Positions 17,232 through 27,272 of a stretch of DNA of 64,000 bases are shown here, one piece after another; position 1 is the stretch's first letter; each line of letters starts with the position of its first letter. Source of the DNA: Draconibacterium orientale (GTDB taxonomy: Bacteria; Bacteroidota; Bacteroidia; Bacteroidales; UBA12170); NCBI GenBank assembly GCA_020718205.1, contig DYSN01000004.1, positions 1 through 64,000 of the forward strand. Direction: 5' to 3'. Position numbers and translations under genes: made by a program. Below the pieces are notes generated by a model. The model was not told where the DNA came from, did no database searches, and worked only from the letters and a program-made list of their open reading frames with translations.

Positions 17232-17519
17232 CTATTTATTTAAAAGATTTAAACTTTTGTCAATTCTCCGCACCAACTCATCAATGACCACAAGGTTTTT
17301 TTCCCTGTCTTCATCCGAACCAATGGTTTTATTTATTTTTAATTCATCAAACTCCATCTGTAGCTTTTGCAATAACTCATCCTGACTTATCAGCTCGTTC
17401 TTCAGCTTTAGATTTTGATGTTTTAAACTCTCGATTTCTAATGTTAACCTTTTATTATGATCAACGAGCAGTTTGACTTTATAGTAGATACCCGAAATCA
17501 GTGTGCTTGCATCTTTCAT
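17232..17519 (-). CDS. Small coiled-coil protein, ZapB-like partner of ZapA
   Basis: A 95-residue almost wholly helical protein with heptad-like LTLEIESLKHQNLKLKNEL and LLQKLQMEFDEL, and no cysteines. By size, coiled coil and adjacency to zapA it could play the role of ZapB in the divisome; there is no sequence signature that proves this. It is the first gene of the zapA-6S-rny stretch. Confidence 0.6.
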   Translation of the reverse strand: MKDASTLISGIYYKVKLLVDHNKRLTLEIESLKHQNLKLKNELISQDELLQKLQMEFDELKINKTIGSDEDREKNLVVIDELVRRIDKSLNLLNK

Positions 17520-17625
17520 AAACCAAATTAACCAAATCTTAATTGCAAATATATACGAGTTTTTTAATTAATGCAAGATTATTGTAAGATGTGGGACGAC
17601 CAATTTAGGGTTTGCCTGCAAACTG

Positions 17626-18831
17626 TTATCTGGGGGCTTGATTTCGGTAATACTCCAGCGTTAAATCGGCTCTGTTGGTGAACATTCCATCGCATCGTGA
17701 ACCATATTGAATCATTTGCCAATTGGAATCGAAACTGTAGGGATGAATGAGAAAATTCCGGCTTCGTATCCATCGATAGTTTTCGTCGTTAAGCAAGTCG
17801 GCATAGTTGTTGGGTTCGCCCGAAATACTTGGCCCAATGATGTGTGCTCCATGGTCTTTGGCCCATTTAAGGTTTTCGAAATAATAGGTAATATTGTTCT
17901 CAACCAATTTATAATCGCCCAGCCAAAGCAAAAAGGTGGTGGGGATTTTCCCATGAAAAAGTTTATTTAGTTTTTTCAAACTTTCGGGCGAAAAGGTTTG
18001 AAGCATAATCCGCGCCGAGGTTTCTCCCACATTCACTTTGCCATCCTTTCGCACCAAAGTATCACTCACCGGATGTGTTATGTTATTCCAGCCCAATCGT
18101 GTAAGCTCGTTAAACAAATCTTTCTCGATTTCCGGAAAAAGTCCTGGCTCCTTAGTTTCGATATAAATGCCTGGCTTATGGCCTGAATATGCAGAATCCT
18201 GAACATAATAAAATACATACTCAGTTTTGCCATTTTTGGTGAGTTTCTCATAGAGTCGCTCTCCATTTTCACGTTTTGCTATTCGATATCCCTGAGCAAT
18301 TCGCATAACGTCTTCAAGAACCAAAACCCCCTGATAACCACCAATATAGGCCGGACTTATCAAGTTGGGACTGTTAACCGATTTACCGCTATTGTCGAAA
18401 TAAAGTGGAATAGAAGAGATTGCAACAACGGGTGCCATGGCCGAGAATTCGATTTGTGCCTGCTCCGGATTTTTTTCGTTAAACCAGCTTCCAGCATCCA
18501 ATTTCAGAAGCTCTTCCAGGGTGAAGTCGGAAACTGCCACCTTGGCCATTTCCGGATAAATGGTTGATATATTGGTGGTTCTGGTTAGATTTTCGTCATG
18601 AAGGGCAATCAGCACTCCATCTTTGGTTCTTTGAATATCCACTTCGAGATAATCAGCTCCTATTTCGCGAGCCCAGCGGTAGGCTGCCTCGGTTTCTTCG
18701 GGTGCCCAATACGTTGTTCCGCGGTGGGCAATAACAATATCACGGGGAATGAATATCTCTTGTTTCGACGTGTTCATTTTGCAAGACATGAAAATGGATG
18801 TCATCAGGATTAAAAAGACCGTTGTTTTCAT
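17626..18831 (-). CDS. glpQ: Glycerophosphodiester phosphodiesterase lipoprotein
   Basis: A 401-residue lipoprotein: signal peptide ending FMSC (acylated Cys17). The GDPD TIM-barrel starts at VIAHRGTTYWAPEET (catalytic His/Arg and Glu), then DYLEVDIQRTKDGVLIALHD with the metal ligands E, D and H. An extended middle region (about residues 120-200) separates this from the C-terminal half containing YIETKEPGLFPEIE. It hydrolyses glycerophosphodiesters to glycerol-3-phosphate in the periplasm or at the surface. The gene follows glpT by 10 bases, giving a substrate-release and uptake pair. Confidence 0.9.
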   Translation of the reverse strand: MKTTVFLILMTSIFMSCKMNTSKQEIFIPRDIVIAHRGTTYWAPEETEAAYRWAREIGADYLEVDIQRTKDGVLIALHDENLTRTTNISTIYPEMAKVAVSDFTLEELLKLDAGSWFNEKNPEQAQIEFSAMAPVVAISSIPLYFDNSGKSVNSPNLISPAYIGGYQGVLVLEDVMRIAQGYRIAKRENGERLYEKLTKNGKTEYVFYYVQDSAYSGHKPGIYIETKEPGLFPEIEKDLFNELTRLGWNNITHPVSDTLVRKDGKVNVGETSARIMLQTFSPESLKKLNKLFHGKIPTTFLLWLGDYKLVENNITYYFENLKWAKDHGAHIIGPSISGEPNNYADLLNDENYRWIRSRNFLIHPYSFDSNWQMIQYGSRCDGMFTNRADLTLEYYRNQAPR

Positions 18832-18841
18832 AGTTCATGAT

Positions 18842-20170
18842 TTATTTGGATGCTTTTGTCTTTAAATTGATGGTTAGGGTTAATAACAGGATGGAGATGA
18901 CAGAAGCCAGAATCAACACATAAAAACCACCATCCCAGCCAAACAGATCGACAATATGCCCCATGGCAATATTTGCAAACAGCGCTCCACCCAAATATCC
19001 AAACAACCCTGTGAAACCGGCTGCTGTTCCCGCTGCTTTTTTGGGGGATAAATCCAAAGCGTGAACTCCAATGAGCATCACCGGACCATAAATGAGGAAC
19101 CCAATGGCAATGAGCGAAAGATTGATAAGCCACATGGATTGGGCAAACCAATAGGCGAATACAAATAACAGAACAAAAGCCATATAAATTATGCTCACCT
19201 GAGCGCGTTGTCCTTTGAATGCTTTATCACTGAGCCATCCCGCTAAAAGTGTTCCCGGAATACCTGCATATTCATAAAGAAAATAAGCCCAGCCACTGGT
19301 TGACAAGTCCAGATTGCGTGTTTCCTTGAGATAGGTTGGCGCCCAGTCAAGCACACCATATCTAATGAGGTATACAAAGGCATTGGCCAGAGCGATATAC
19401 CATAAGAACCTATTGCTAAAAACATATTTAAAAAATATTTCGCGGGCGGTGAGCTCCTGTTCCGATTTCTCGGGATGGTAATCAGCCGGATATTCGTTCT
19501 TCCATTTCTCAATGGAAGGCAATCCACAACTTTGTGGGGTATCCTGCATAATGAAATAAATTCCAACGGCAATAATTAAAGCAATTATGGCTGGAAAATA
19601 CAAAGCGCTTTGCCAGTCGCCAAAGATTGCAATCCCTAAAATGGCCAATGGGCCTATTAAACCACCGCCTATATTGTGTGCAATATTCCAAACCGACATT
19701 TTTGTTCCCCTTTCACTCACCGAAAACCAATGAACCATGGTTCGTCCGCAGGCTGGCCATCCCATTCCCTGAAACCAGCCATTGAAAAACAAAACGATAA
19801 ACATAATTATAGCCGAGCTGGTGAGGGCTGGAATAAGCCCCATAGCTATCATAGTAATGGCGGATAGAATCAAACCAAGACTTAGAAAAATCTTGGAATT
19901 GCTGCGGTCGCTGATTCCACCCATGATGAATTTGCTTATTCCGTAAGAAACACTGATGGCCGAAAGAACCCAACCCAACTGCGCTTTGGTATAGCCCTGC
20001 TCAATAAGATCGGGCATGATGAGCGAAAAATTCTTACGCACCAGATAATACGATGCATAACCTATAAAAATTCCTAAAAACACACGCCATCTGAGCTTTT
20101 TATACTCTTTGTCTATTTGTTCATCGGGCAAAGAAATCTGTGCACTTTTTGGTTTTAGAAATCCAATCAT
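18842..20170 (-). CDS. glpT: Glycerol-3-phosphate transporter (GlpT, MFS OPA family)
   Basis: A 442-residue 12-helix inner membrane antiporter. OPA-family marks include YASYYLVRKNFSLIMPDL near the N-terminus, GGISDRSNSK in the first inter-helix loop, and NGWFQGMGWPACGRTMVHWF, the signature around the substrate-binding arginine helices. It exchanges glycerol-3-phosphate for phosphate. It is sandwiched between a secreted protease gene (4-base gap) and the phosphodiesterase gene (10-base gap), all on the minus strand. Confidence 0.93.
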   Translation of the reverse strand: MIGFLKPKSAQISLPDEQIDKEYKKLRWRVFLGIFIGYASYYLVRKNFSLIMPDLIEQGYTKAQLGWVLSAISVSYGISKFIMGGISDRSNSKIFLSLGLILSAITMIAMGLIPALTSSAIIMFIVLFFNGWFQGMGWPACGRTMVHWFSVSERGTKMSVWNIAHNIGGGLIGPLAILGIAIFGDWQSALYFPAIIALIIAVGIYFIMQDTPQSCGLPSIEKWKNEYPADYHPEKSEQELTAREIFFKYVFSNRFLWYIALANAFVYLIRYGVLDWAPTYLKETRNLDLSTSGWAYFLYEYAGIPGTLLAGWLSDKAFKGQRAQVSIIYMAFVLLFVFAYWFAQSMWLINLSLIAIGFLIYGPVMLIGVHALDLSPKKAAGTAAGFTGLFGYLGGALFANIAMGHIVDLFGWDGGFYVLILASVISILLLTLTINLKTKASK

Positions 20171-20174
20171 AAGG

Positions 20175-22973
20175 TTATTTGTTTATCATAAGCAACTGTT
20201 GCTCTGTCAATTGTCCCGATCTAAACTCCACAGTATAAAGTCCGGGCGCGAGGTCCAACTCAAAATTGGTTGTTCCAAAGGGTTCCAATAATTGAGAGAA
20301 AATAAGATTCCCGGCCAAACCATAAATAGAAACTTCGGTAAAGGGAGTTCCCGGCTCCATTTTTACTGAAAAGCGACCAGTAGTGGGGTTTGGGTAAATA
20401 CTGAAATTTTTATGAGACACTTCTTCCGTACCTGAGCAAGTAACCACTGTTATATAATCTTCCTTTAGGGCTTCAATTTGGGTATTTCCTTGCCAGGCAA
20501 TTAATTTCACATCGAAAACTCCGGGGCTTCTGTATTGAATTACCGGACTGGCTAAATTACTCGCCACAGGAAATCCGCCCTCAAAAAACCAGGAATAGTA
20601 ATCTGCAGCGGTACTCTTGTTGATGTATGCCACATCGGAATTCGTACATGCATTCACCGATTCCAGAGTAAAATTACAGGAAAGCTCATGGCTGATGCAA
20701 AAATATGTTGTCAAACTATCGCCAAAAGTGGTTGCCTGATATAATAGCATTTGAGTGTTCAGGTTCTCTAATGAAAAACCCTCGGCATTTTGGATTCCGT
20801 TGCCTCCACTGTCGTACATGGTGAATTTATAACATCCCGAGGCCAAACAAATGGATTCCTTGGTATTTACATTGCTTGGATAATTTGAGCCTGATGATAT
20901 AAGCTCCCCTTCGGTTGAGCTTAATTTCCAGCTGTTTTCAGAACCATTATTATCGGTAGTAATCGACAAGCGGATATTGTTCCCATAGGAGTTGAAATAC
21001 ACCGACGATGTATTATTGCTTGGATTTTGGTCATTAAGGCCATCCACATTAACAGCGATACTCAGGCTATGCCATTGCGCATCGAGCCCTATAGGATCAA
21101 GAACTACATATCTTAAAGCTCCAGACGCTAAACTTCCGTCCAGTTCAATAATTTCCGGAATCTGGTTATCGATTTTTATCATGGCCACAATATTACTAAC
21201 TGATTCAAATCCAATGTTTTTAATAATGAATTTTGTATCTAAAGTATCCCCATTACAATTGATTCCATTGGGCGAAATGATTTCGGTGAGCTCTATGTCA
21301 TAGTCCAAATCAACACTTACATTGATTGATAAGGTATCATTTTCAGGGAATTCATCGGGTTGTCCGTTGGGCATGGAACTAACTGCCAGAAATGTAAATT
21401 GACCATAGGTGATTTCGATGGCTGGAAATTTTACCTGAGCTGTGTCGTAAGTTGCCAGGTTACCTGTCCAGATTGTTTCAATAAATTCGCCTTCGTCAAT
21501 TTTGTATTTTACATTGAGTGTTGTTAATGGATTATTGCCCATATTCCTAATGACAAAAGTGGGCCGAACTGTTGAAGGACCAGCATATTGGTTGATAGGT
21601 TCAATGGCAAATGGAATAGAGGCATTATTGGCAAAAGTGCTCAATCCCGAATCCAATCCTTCCAACGAGGTCACCCCTGAATTCAGGGGATCCAACCAGC
21701 TGGAGAGACTGTAATTGGGCGTTGGTGTGTAATCCCAGCTGGTGGAAAATTTGCCAAACCAATCGGCGGTTAAGGAGGTGCAACTGGCGTAACCACCATG
21801 CAACTGGCCAATAATCTGCTTTTGACTGTTATACAAGGGGGATCCGGATGAGCCTGGCTCAGTGGTTCCCAAATCCCAAACATTTATTCTCCAATGGCTG
21901 TTCTCAACCCCCTGATTTCCATAATACTGATCGGAAACGCAGGTATCATAATCGAAGGTGATTTTTTTAATATCGCCGCTGGGGTGGTGAATACAGGTGG
22001 TATTTATAAAGGGATTGTCTGACCTGTTCCATCCATTATAATATACGTTGTATTCCACAGGTGGTACCTGAGAAAGTTCAACCAGACAAACATCAGATGC
22101 TGTGTTGCTGGCGCGAAGCGTGGTATATTGTACAGACTGATTGGTAGGCCCATCCACATTGTCGCAACCAGGGCTTTCGTAATTGAACATAATAATCCAG
22201 GTATTTTCTCCTCCCTGACAATGGGATGCTGTTAGAAAATAAGGTGTTCCATCCTGAGCTGTGTTGTTGATGAGTGAGCCGGTACATTTTCTGGCATTAT
22301 TGGCCAATAAAATCATGGCTACGCCACGTTTTTCGTTTTGCCAGTCGTCGCCTTCCGGGCAGTTGACATTCACATTGCAGGCACCGGAGCTACCAAATCC
22401 CTTGTCAGTGTTGCTATAGATATCTTTGTAGCCATGAATTACATAGCTAACTTCCAACAATCCCTGACCCAAAACCGCAGCCGGCTCGTAATACTCTAAA
22501 ATACAACTCTCGCCTACCGTGGGCGCCGTGGCAAATCCACCATCGGGATTGTGGTTGTTCTTATTAAAACTCCCCAGAACATGGGTTTTCTGCTTGTTGT
22601 AAACAAAAAAACCGGCTCCTTCAGGCATATAATATTGGCTAAATATCAGATTGATGGACAAGGCCCCATAGGATATAATTTCCAATCTCCAGAGTCTGTC
22701 ACCATTTGGAAGCGATTCCCAGGTTCCAGAATTCTCCAGGCTATAATTAACAGGCATATCGAAGCCAAAACGCCACGGAATTTCCGGATTCGACTCATCT
22801 AAAGCATCTTCAAAAAGAAGCTTCTCCACGTCCACTTCGGGCATAATTTTATATTCAATTCCGGTTTTTAATTCACTATTGCCAAAACTATATGGCTTTC
22901 CACCATAACTAATCTGAGCCTGAGCCAATTCCACCATCAGGAAGAGAAACAGGAAAATATACAATCGTCGCAT
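20175..22973 (-). CDS. Secreted lysyl endopeptidase-like serine protease with T9SS sorting domain
   Basis: A 932-residue secreted protein. A signal peptide ends VELAQAQ. A propeptide region is followed by a trypsin-fold protease domain with triad H251 (FLTASHC), D294 (ASDVCLVEL) and S378 (GSSGSPLYN), like Achromobacter protease I. Then come two CARDB-like beta domains (about 470-690), a PKD-like segment (FEGGFPVASN) and a C-terminal type IX secretion domain: SIYPNPTTGRFSVKM through LYTVEFRSG. It should be exported by T9SS and anchored or released at the surface to degrade protein. It shares an apparent operon with glpT and glpQ, an unusual mix of protein and phospholipid-headgroup scavenging. 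Confidence 0.92.
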   Translation of the reverse strand: MRRLYIFLFLFLMVELAQAQISYGGKPYSFGNSELKTGIEYKIMPEVDVEKLLFEDALDESNPEIPWRFGFDMPVNYSLENSGTWESLPNGDRLWRLEIISYGALSINLIFSQYYMPEGAGFFVYNKQKTHVLGSFNKNNHNPDGGFATAPTVGESCILEYYEPAAVLGQGLLEVSYVIHGYKDIYSNTDKGFGSSGACNVNVNCPEGDDWQNEKRGVAMILLANNARKCTGSLINNTAQDGTPYFLTASHCQGGENTWIIMFNYESPGCDNVDGPTNQSVQYTTLRASNTASDVCLVELSQVPPVEYNVYYNGWNRSDNPFINTTCIHHPSGDIKKITFDYDTCVSDQYYGNQGVENSHWRINVWDLGTTEPGSSGSPLYNSQKQIIGQLHGGYASCTSLTADWFGKFSTSWDYTPTPNYSLSSWLDPLNSGVTSLEGLDSGLSTFANNASIPFAIEPINQYAGPSTVRPTFVIRNMGNNPLTTLNVKYKIDEGEFIETIWTGNLATYDTAQVKFPAIEITYGQFTFLAVSSMPNGQPDEFPENDTLSINVSVDLDYDIELTEIISPNGINCNGDTLDTKFIIKNIGFESVSNIVAMIKIDNQIPEIIELDGSLASGALRYVVLDPIGLDAQWHSLSIAVNVDGLNDQNPSNNTSSVYFNSYGNNIRLSITTDNNGSENSWKLSSTEGELISSGSNYPSNVNTKESICLASGCYKFTMYDSGGNGIQNAEGFSLENLNTQMLLYQATTFGDSLTTYFCISHELSCNFTLESVNACTNSDVAYINKSTAADYYSWFFEGGFPVASNLASPVIQYRSPGVFDVKLIAWQGNTQIEALKEDYITVVTCSGTEEVSHKNFSIYPNPTTGRFSVKMEPGTPFTEVSIYGLAGNLIFSQLLEPFGTTNFELDLAPGLYTVEFRSGQLTEQQLLMINK

Positions 22974-23066
22974 TGATTTGGTTTTAATATTATGGGTGCT
23001 AAAATAGTGGATTTTTAAAATGCTATCACCTTTCCCGTTTCATTTACTTGGAATTAACAGAAATAA

Positions 23067-23082
23067 ACTATGCATGCATAGT
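23067..23082. promoter_or_regulatory. 16-bp perfect palindrome, candidate operator
   Basis: ACTATGCATGCATAGT is perfectly symmetric. It ends nine bases before a -7-like TATTTTTG (23092-23099), so it sits in the -33/-7 spacer region of the nitronate monooxygenase gene, a position where a bound repressor would block transcription. Confidence 0.5.
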
Positions 23083-23117
23083 ATTTTTTTATATTTTTGA
23101 AATCCAAAAAACCAAAT

Positions 23118-24059
23118 ATGAAGACACGTCTTATTGAGATGTTCAACATTGAACACCCCATCATCATGGCTCCCATGTTCTTGATATCGAACACTAAAAT
23201 GATAATCGCTGCACTTGAAAGTGGTATTACCGCCGCATTTCCGGCACTCAATTACCGAACCGACGAAGATTTCAGGAAAGCTATTGATGAGATTAGAGCT
23301 GCTACCAAAAAGCCTTTTGGAGTAAACCTAATTGTAAATAAATCGAACATAAAATATAAGGCTCAACTTCAAACCTGTGTGGAGAAAAAAGTGGATTTTA
23401 TTATCACCTCGCTGGGAAGCCCTAAGGAAGTTATTGAACTGTGCAAACCTTTGGGAATCAAAGTATTTTGCGATGTAGTGGATGCAGTTTACGCGCAAAA
23501 AGTTGTAGATTTGGGCGCCGATGCTCTTATTGCCGTAACCCGCGAAGCTGGCGGACATGCCGGTGGTCAACCTGCCGAAAGACTAATTCCGGCCTTGAAA
23601 GCAAAATTTCAGATTCCTGTAATTGGAGCCGGGGGAGTCAGTAACAAGGAATCTTATCAAAAACTAATGGCATTGGGCGTCGACGGAGTTTCGGTGGGCA
23701 CAGTATTTATCGCTTCGCACGAAGCTCCTGTAAGTCAGGACTATAAACAGGCACTCATTGACTATGGCGCCAAAGATGTGGTGATGACCGGCAATTTGTC
23801 GGGCTCTCCCCTAACCGTAATCAATACACCCTATGTTCAGAAAATTGGAACCAAAGCTGGTTTTCTACAACGGATGATGCTGAAACACAAAAGCTTGAAA
23901 AAAATAATCAAAATGTTTGTTGCTGTGAAAGGAATGAAAGCCATTGAAAAAGCTGCTTTTAAAAGTACCTACAAAACCTATTGGGTGGCTGGTCCGGGCA
24001 TCGAACATATCCATCAAATCAAATCCATCAGGGAGATTGTTAAAAATCTTGTGGACTAA
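23118..24059 (+). CDS. Nitronate monooxygenase / FabK-like FMN oxidoreductase
   Basis: A 313-residue TIM-barrel flavoprotein. The start is taken at the ATG of MKTRLIEMFNIEHPIIMAPMF; a TTG seven codons upstream is less likely. Family marks include the N-terminal PIIMAPMF, VTREAGGHAGGQ (catalytic-site His loop of 2-nitropropane dioxygenase-like enzymes), IPVIGAGGVSN and GVDGVSVGTVF (FMN phosphate site). It could detoxify nitronates or reduce enoyl-ACP like FabK; the two activities cannot be separated here. It stands alone on the plus strand and converges with an unknown gene 11 bases away. Confidence 0.82.
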   Translation: MKTRLIEMFNIEHPIIMAPMFLISNTKMIIAALESGITAAFPALNYRTDEDFRKAIDEIRAATKKPFGVNLIVNKSNIKYKAQLQTCVEKKVDFIITSLGSPKEVIELCKPLGIKVFCDVVDAVYAQKVVDLGADALIAVTREAGGHAGGQPAERLIPALKAKFQIPVIGAGGVSNKESYQKLMALGVDGVSVGTVFIASHEAPVSQDYKQALIDYGAKDVVMTGNLSGSPLTVINTPYVQKIGTKAGFLQRMMLKHKSLKKIIKMFVAVKGMKAIEKAAFKSTYKTYWVAGPGIEHIHQIKSIREIVKNLVD

Positions 24060-24070
24060 AAACTTCTCGT

Positions 24071-24895
24071 CTACCAGCGAACCAGCAACCTAAATTTTTT
24101 GAAACACAAATCGAAGCTCTCCAAAACATTTTGATTTTCAATTTCATAGGAACCAATCAATTCACCAGCACCATGAAATGAGTTTGATTTCAAATAATAC
24201 CTGATGCTTTTTCGATACGCTTTTTTGCGGAGTTTGTCGCTTTCGATGGTCGAAATATCCACTTTTCCTGCATAGTTTTTCTCCAAATCTATCAGCAACA
24301 CTTTTTGCTTTTCGCGAATCCGTATCTTGCTAAAATACAACCATTCATCGAGCCATAAGGGGCTCATGTTATTGCGACTTTTGAATACCTGAGCCGACTG
24401 CAAAATATAGGGTTCCATTTCCTTTAAATATAGCGACACTGTTAGCTTTATACTTAACAGGAGTTGTTGGTCAAAGTTGAATTCCTGAACAGCCGAAGAA
24501 TTTTTCCACAGCGGCTGAACCTGGTCAAATCCCAATCCGCTGCGCAAACAAACCTCCTCGAACAAGCCATGAGAATAGGCATCGAGCGAATCGAAAGGAA
24601 ACAGGCAGCGTTGAAGCAACAATCGATGTAGGGCTGCTTCGGGCTTATCGGTCAATAAATAGGAATAGGCAAGCTCTGTAATAAATATGGACGCCGATTT
24701 CTGTGAAAATGGCGTGGGGTTTTGTAAAATCTGTTCCACCATACCTTCGGCATTGGGCAAATTGTTCTTAATCAAATCCACTCTGTTCTGGGGATTTATA
24801 TGTTGTAAATATTGTAGCTCAGTCTCAAGACTGAATTGCGCCATCAGGTTTGAAACGAAGAATAAGCCCAACAGCAAAACAAATATATTTTTCAT
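24071..24895 (-). CDS. Uncharacterised exported protein
   Basis: I do not recognise a family. 274 residues with a signal peptide ending SNLMAQ. The rest is mostly helical, with TPR-like stretches (YSYLLTDKPEAALHRLLLQR) and a basic C-terminus rich in Y/K/R. It follows another small envelope gene by 11 bases on the same strand, so the two probably act together at the cell envelope. No catalytic motif is visible. Confidence 0.6.
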   Translation of the reverse strand: MKNIFVLLLGLFFVSNLMAQFSLETELQYLQHINPQNRVDLIKNNLPNAEGMVEQILQNPTPFSQKSASIFITELAYSYLLTDKPEAALHRLLLQRCLFPFDSLDAYSHGLFEEVCLRSGLGFDQVQPLWKNSSAVQEFNFDQQLLLSIKLTVSLYLKEMEPYILQSAQVFKSRNNMSPLWLDEWLYFSKIRIREKQKVLLIDLEKNYAGKVDISTIESDKLRKKAYRKSIRYYLKSNSFHGAGELIGSYEIENQNVLESFDLCFKKFRLLVRW

Positions 24896-24906
24896 AATTA
24901 ATTCCT

Positions 24907-25470
24907 TTAAAATGAATAAGATACACCAAATGATGGATAAACACGTTTATGAAGACTCACCCCACCATCTCCTTCCATCTGAAGTTTAAATCCATACTTA
25001 TAGCGTATGATTTCCTGCTTTTTCTCCAATACTACTTTCCCGTGAATCCAGTCGTAGAAATAGGTGAAAAATACCAATGCCACCGAGGCAGCACCAATAT
25101 ATTTATAGGTTTTAACTTCGGGGACTTCGGGTTTATTATTGAGAATGCCAAAAATAGTTTCTCCTTGTTTCTCAAGCTTATAATAGCTGTAGGCCGTGCC
25201 GGCAAAACCAATCAACCTGCCGGTAAGCAAATAATAGCCGGTGTTATGCTCTTTAGCTTTAAAATGTACATACCCTGGAACTATCATAGCGTAGGCCATA
25301 TCCATCATTCGGGCATCGCGCGATAACAATTGAAATTCGTTCAACTCCGTGGATGAGTATACAGCGGGAATCTTCACCTTGTCGTCGGTAATTCGTTTGT
25401 AAATATCGAAATCCTGAGCCCAAAGCCCCATTGACAAAGTGATGAAGGTGAGGAATATTAGTTTTTTCAT
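24907..25470 (-). CDS. Uncharacterised envelope protein with hydrophobic segments
   Basis: 187 residues with a signal peptide ending LSMGLWAQ. A glycine-rich hydrophobic stretch (TGRLIGFAGTAYSYY) and a second hydrophobic segment (YIGAASVALVFFTYFYDWIHG) are followed by a beta-like C-terminus ending VYPSFGVSYSF, reminiscent of an outer-membrane terminal strand. The pattern resembles small Bacteroidota proteins of the DUF5683 type, but I cannot confirm that. First gene of a two-gene minus-strand unit. Confidence 0.55.
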   Translation of the reverse strand: MKKLIFLTFITLSMGLWAQDFDIYKRITDDKVKIPAVYSSTELNEFQLLSRDARMMDMAYAMIVPGYVHFKAKEHNTGYYLLTGRLIGFAGTAYSYYKLEKQGETIFGILNNKPEVPEVKTYKYIGAASVALVFFTYFYDWIHGKVVLEKKQEIIRYKYGFKLQMEGDGGVSLHKRVYPSFGVSYSF

Positions 25471-25602
25471 CGTTCAAAATATTTATTTAAAAGTAAAGAA
25501 AATATATATCACTGGTAAATAATAAATATTATTTTATGCAACTGATAGTTTTACTTCATAAAAGCAGCCAAATTAGCGGCACAATTGCTTAATTCCCTTT
25601 TT

Positions 25603-27075
25603 ATGAAAAATGTATTTATTGTCGCCTTGTTCAGCCTGATAGGTTTATCGGTGTTTTCAAAAAATTACGAATTAATTAAAACCGATGGGGTATTTTATTA
25701 TGGAACATATTCCTATAAAATAAGCCATATTACCAATTTAAGCAATGGTATTATGTGCTATCCCGTTCCCACAGCAGAATTTATATCCTTTGGAAAAGGA
25801 TCTATCAATCCCAATACATCAATACTTGGTGATTCCATCTACATTGCATCTAATGGAGACACCCGGTTTTTTAATTCCCGGGGCTTTTCGCTATTTTTCA
25901 TTCCTTTTGATGATTTTGAACCCCGGGTTGTTTATTCCGATGATTTAGGAACCCAAATCACCGGCCAATATACTGGTCTGGCTTCAGAAGAAATAATGCC
26001 AGGTTATATTGGGGATTTTGCTATTCTTCAACTTCAGGTAAAGGATTTTTCGGGCAATCCTTTAACCGATCATGCGCTGCACCTGAAAGAGCTTAGAGTA
26101 TCGAAGGAATTTGGATACATGGAATTTTTTCGAATGGATGAATTCAGGGGAATCCATTATAAATATTACTGCAATCCCTTTAAATTACGTAAATTAACAG
26201 CATTACAAACTTCCACAGAAACCATTGGGATAAAACCCAGATTTGATAAAATAACAACAAGCTTAGAAATTGGCACTGAAATCCATTTTACATACGAAGG
26301 TATTTTTGCTAATGACTTCTTCTTTGACTTCTTCTTCTTTGAGATTAAAAAAACTGTTACAGACAAAGTGATAAACTCTCCTTATATTACTTATTCCTTT
26401 ACAAAATGTGTTCATATTTACGATCATCATTATGACACCGCCTATACCGAAGAAGTAACTGAATTATATCATTATAAATCAATACTCAATCAAGTTCTGG
26501 ACAGCTTTGACATCAGCGGGCAAAATGGATTTAGGCGGGCAACAAACTATGGTACAGGAATCGAAGAAAGCTTTTATATGCCCTATTTCGATTATGATGT
26601 TTATTATAAAGTATCGGAATACGAAATGGATAGTATTTTATAATGGTGGATAAAACCCGATGACCAATTATCACATTCACAAACTCCCGGGCTCAGATTT
26701 ATTAATGAACTTGGCAATATTACTTACTACCGGGGCGAAGAATACCAAGGCGACCAAATAGTCTACTACAAAACTCCTTATGAGGAATGGGGCACTCCAC
26801 TTGATTTTTCATGTCCATCGGGAATCGGAATTGGAGAATCATCAAATCCGGAAATCCGCATTTATCCCAACCCTGCTACTTCATTTGTGCGGATTGACTC
26901 CCCTGTTTTGGATAATTTGGTTAAAATTTATGATGTTCAGGGAAGACTAATGGAGCAAGTTGAACTCCAGGGTCGAAATACTTTCCAGGTCAACGAGTTA
27001 GAAGGTGGGTTCTATTTGATTGAGCTCTATTCAGGCACTGAACTACAATTGAGACAGAAATTATTAGTGGAATAA
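25603..27075 (+). pseudogene. T9SS-exported protein interrupted by one in-frame stop codon
   Basis: The first open segment (to 26643) encodes 346 residues with a signal peptide (FIVALFSLIGLSVFS) and a beta-rich body of unknown family. A TAA at 26641-26643 ends it. The same frame then stays open from TGG at 26644 to a TAA at 27073-27075 and encodes a C-terminal T9SS domain: IRIYPNPATSFVRI, VKIYDVQGRLMEQVEL, GGFYLIELYSG. Frame continuity shows a former gene of about 489 residues with a nonsense mutation, not a frameshift. The truncated product would reach the periplasm but lack the signal for T9SS export. A sequencing error or stop-codon readthrough are alternatives. A low-complexity DFFFDFFFFE run lies near residue 243. 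Confidence 0.8.
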
Positions 27076-27272
27076 ATACTTCCATTATAATTTTTATTTT
27101 TAATCATAGTGCATATTCCTACACAGCCATTTCATTTTTTTATCACCTCAAATTATTCAGTCATAATAAAATACTGAATTGATTTTACCTTAAAATTAAT
27201 TGACAAGCACAAACAATTCTGCCAAATGAATAATTAAGTTACTTTAGCCCCCAAAACTGAAAAATTTAATTT

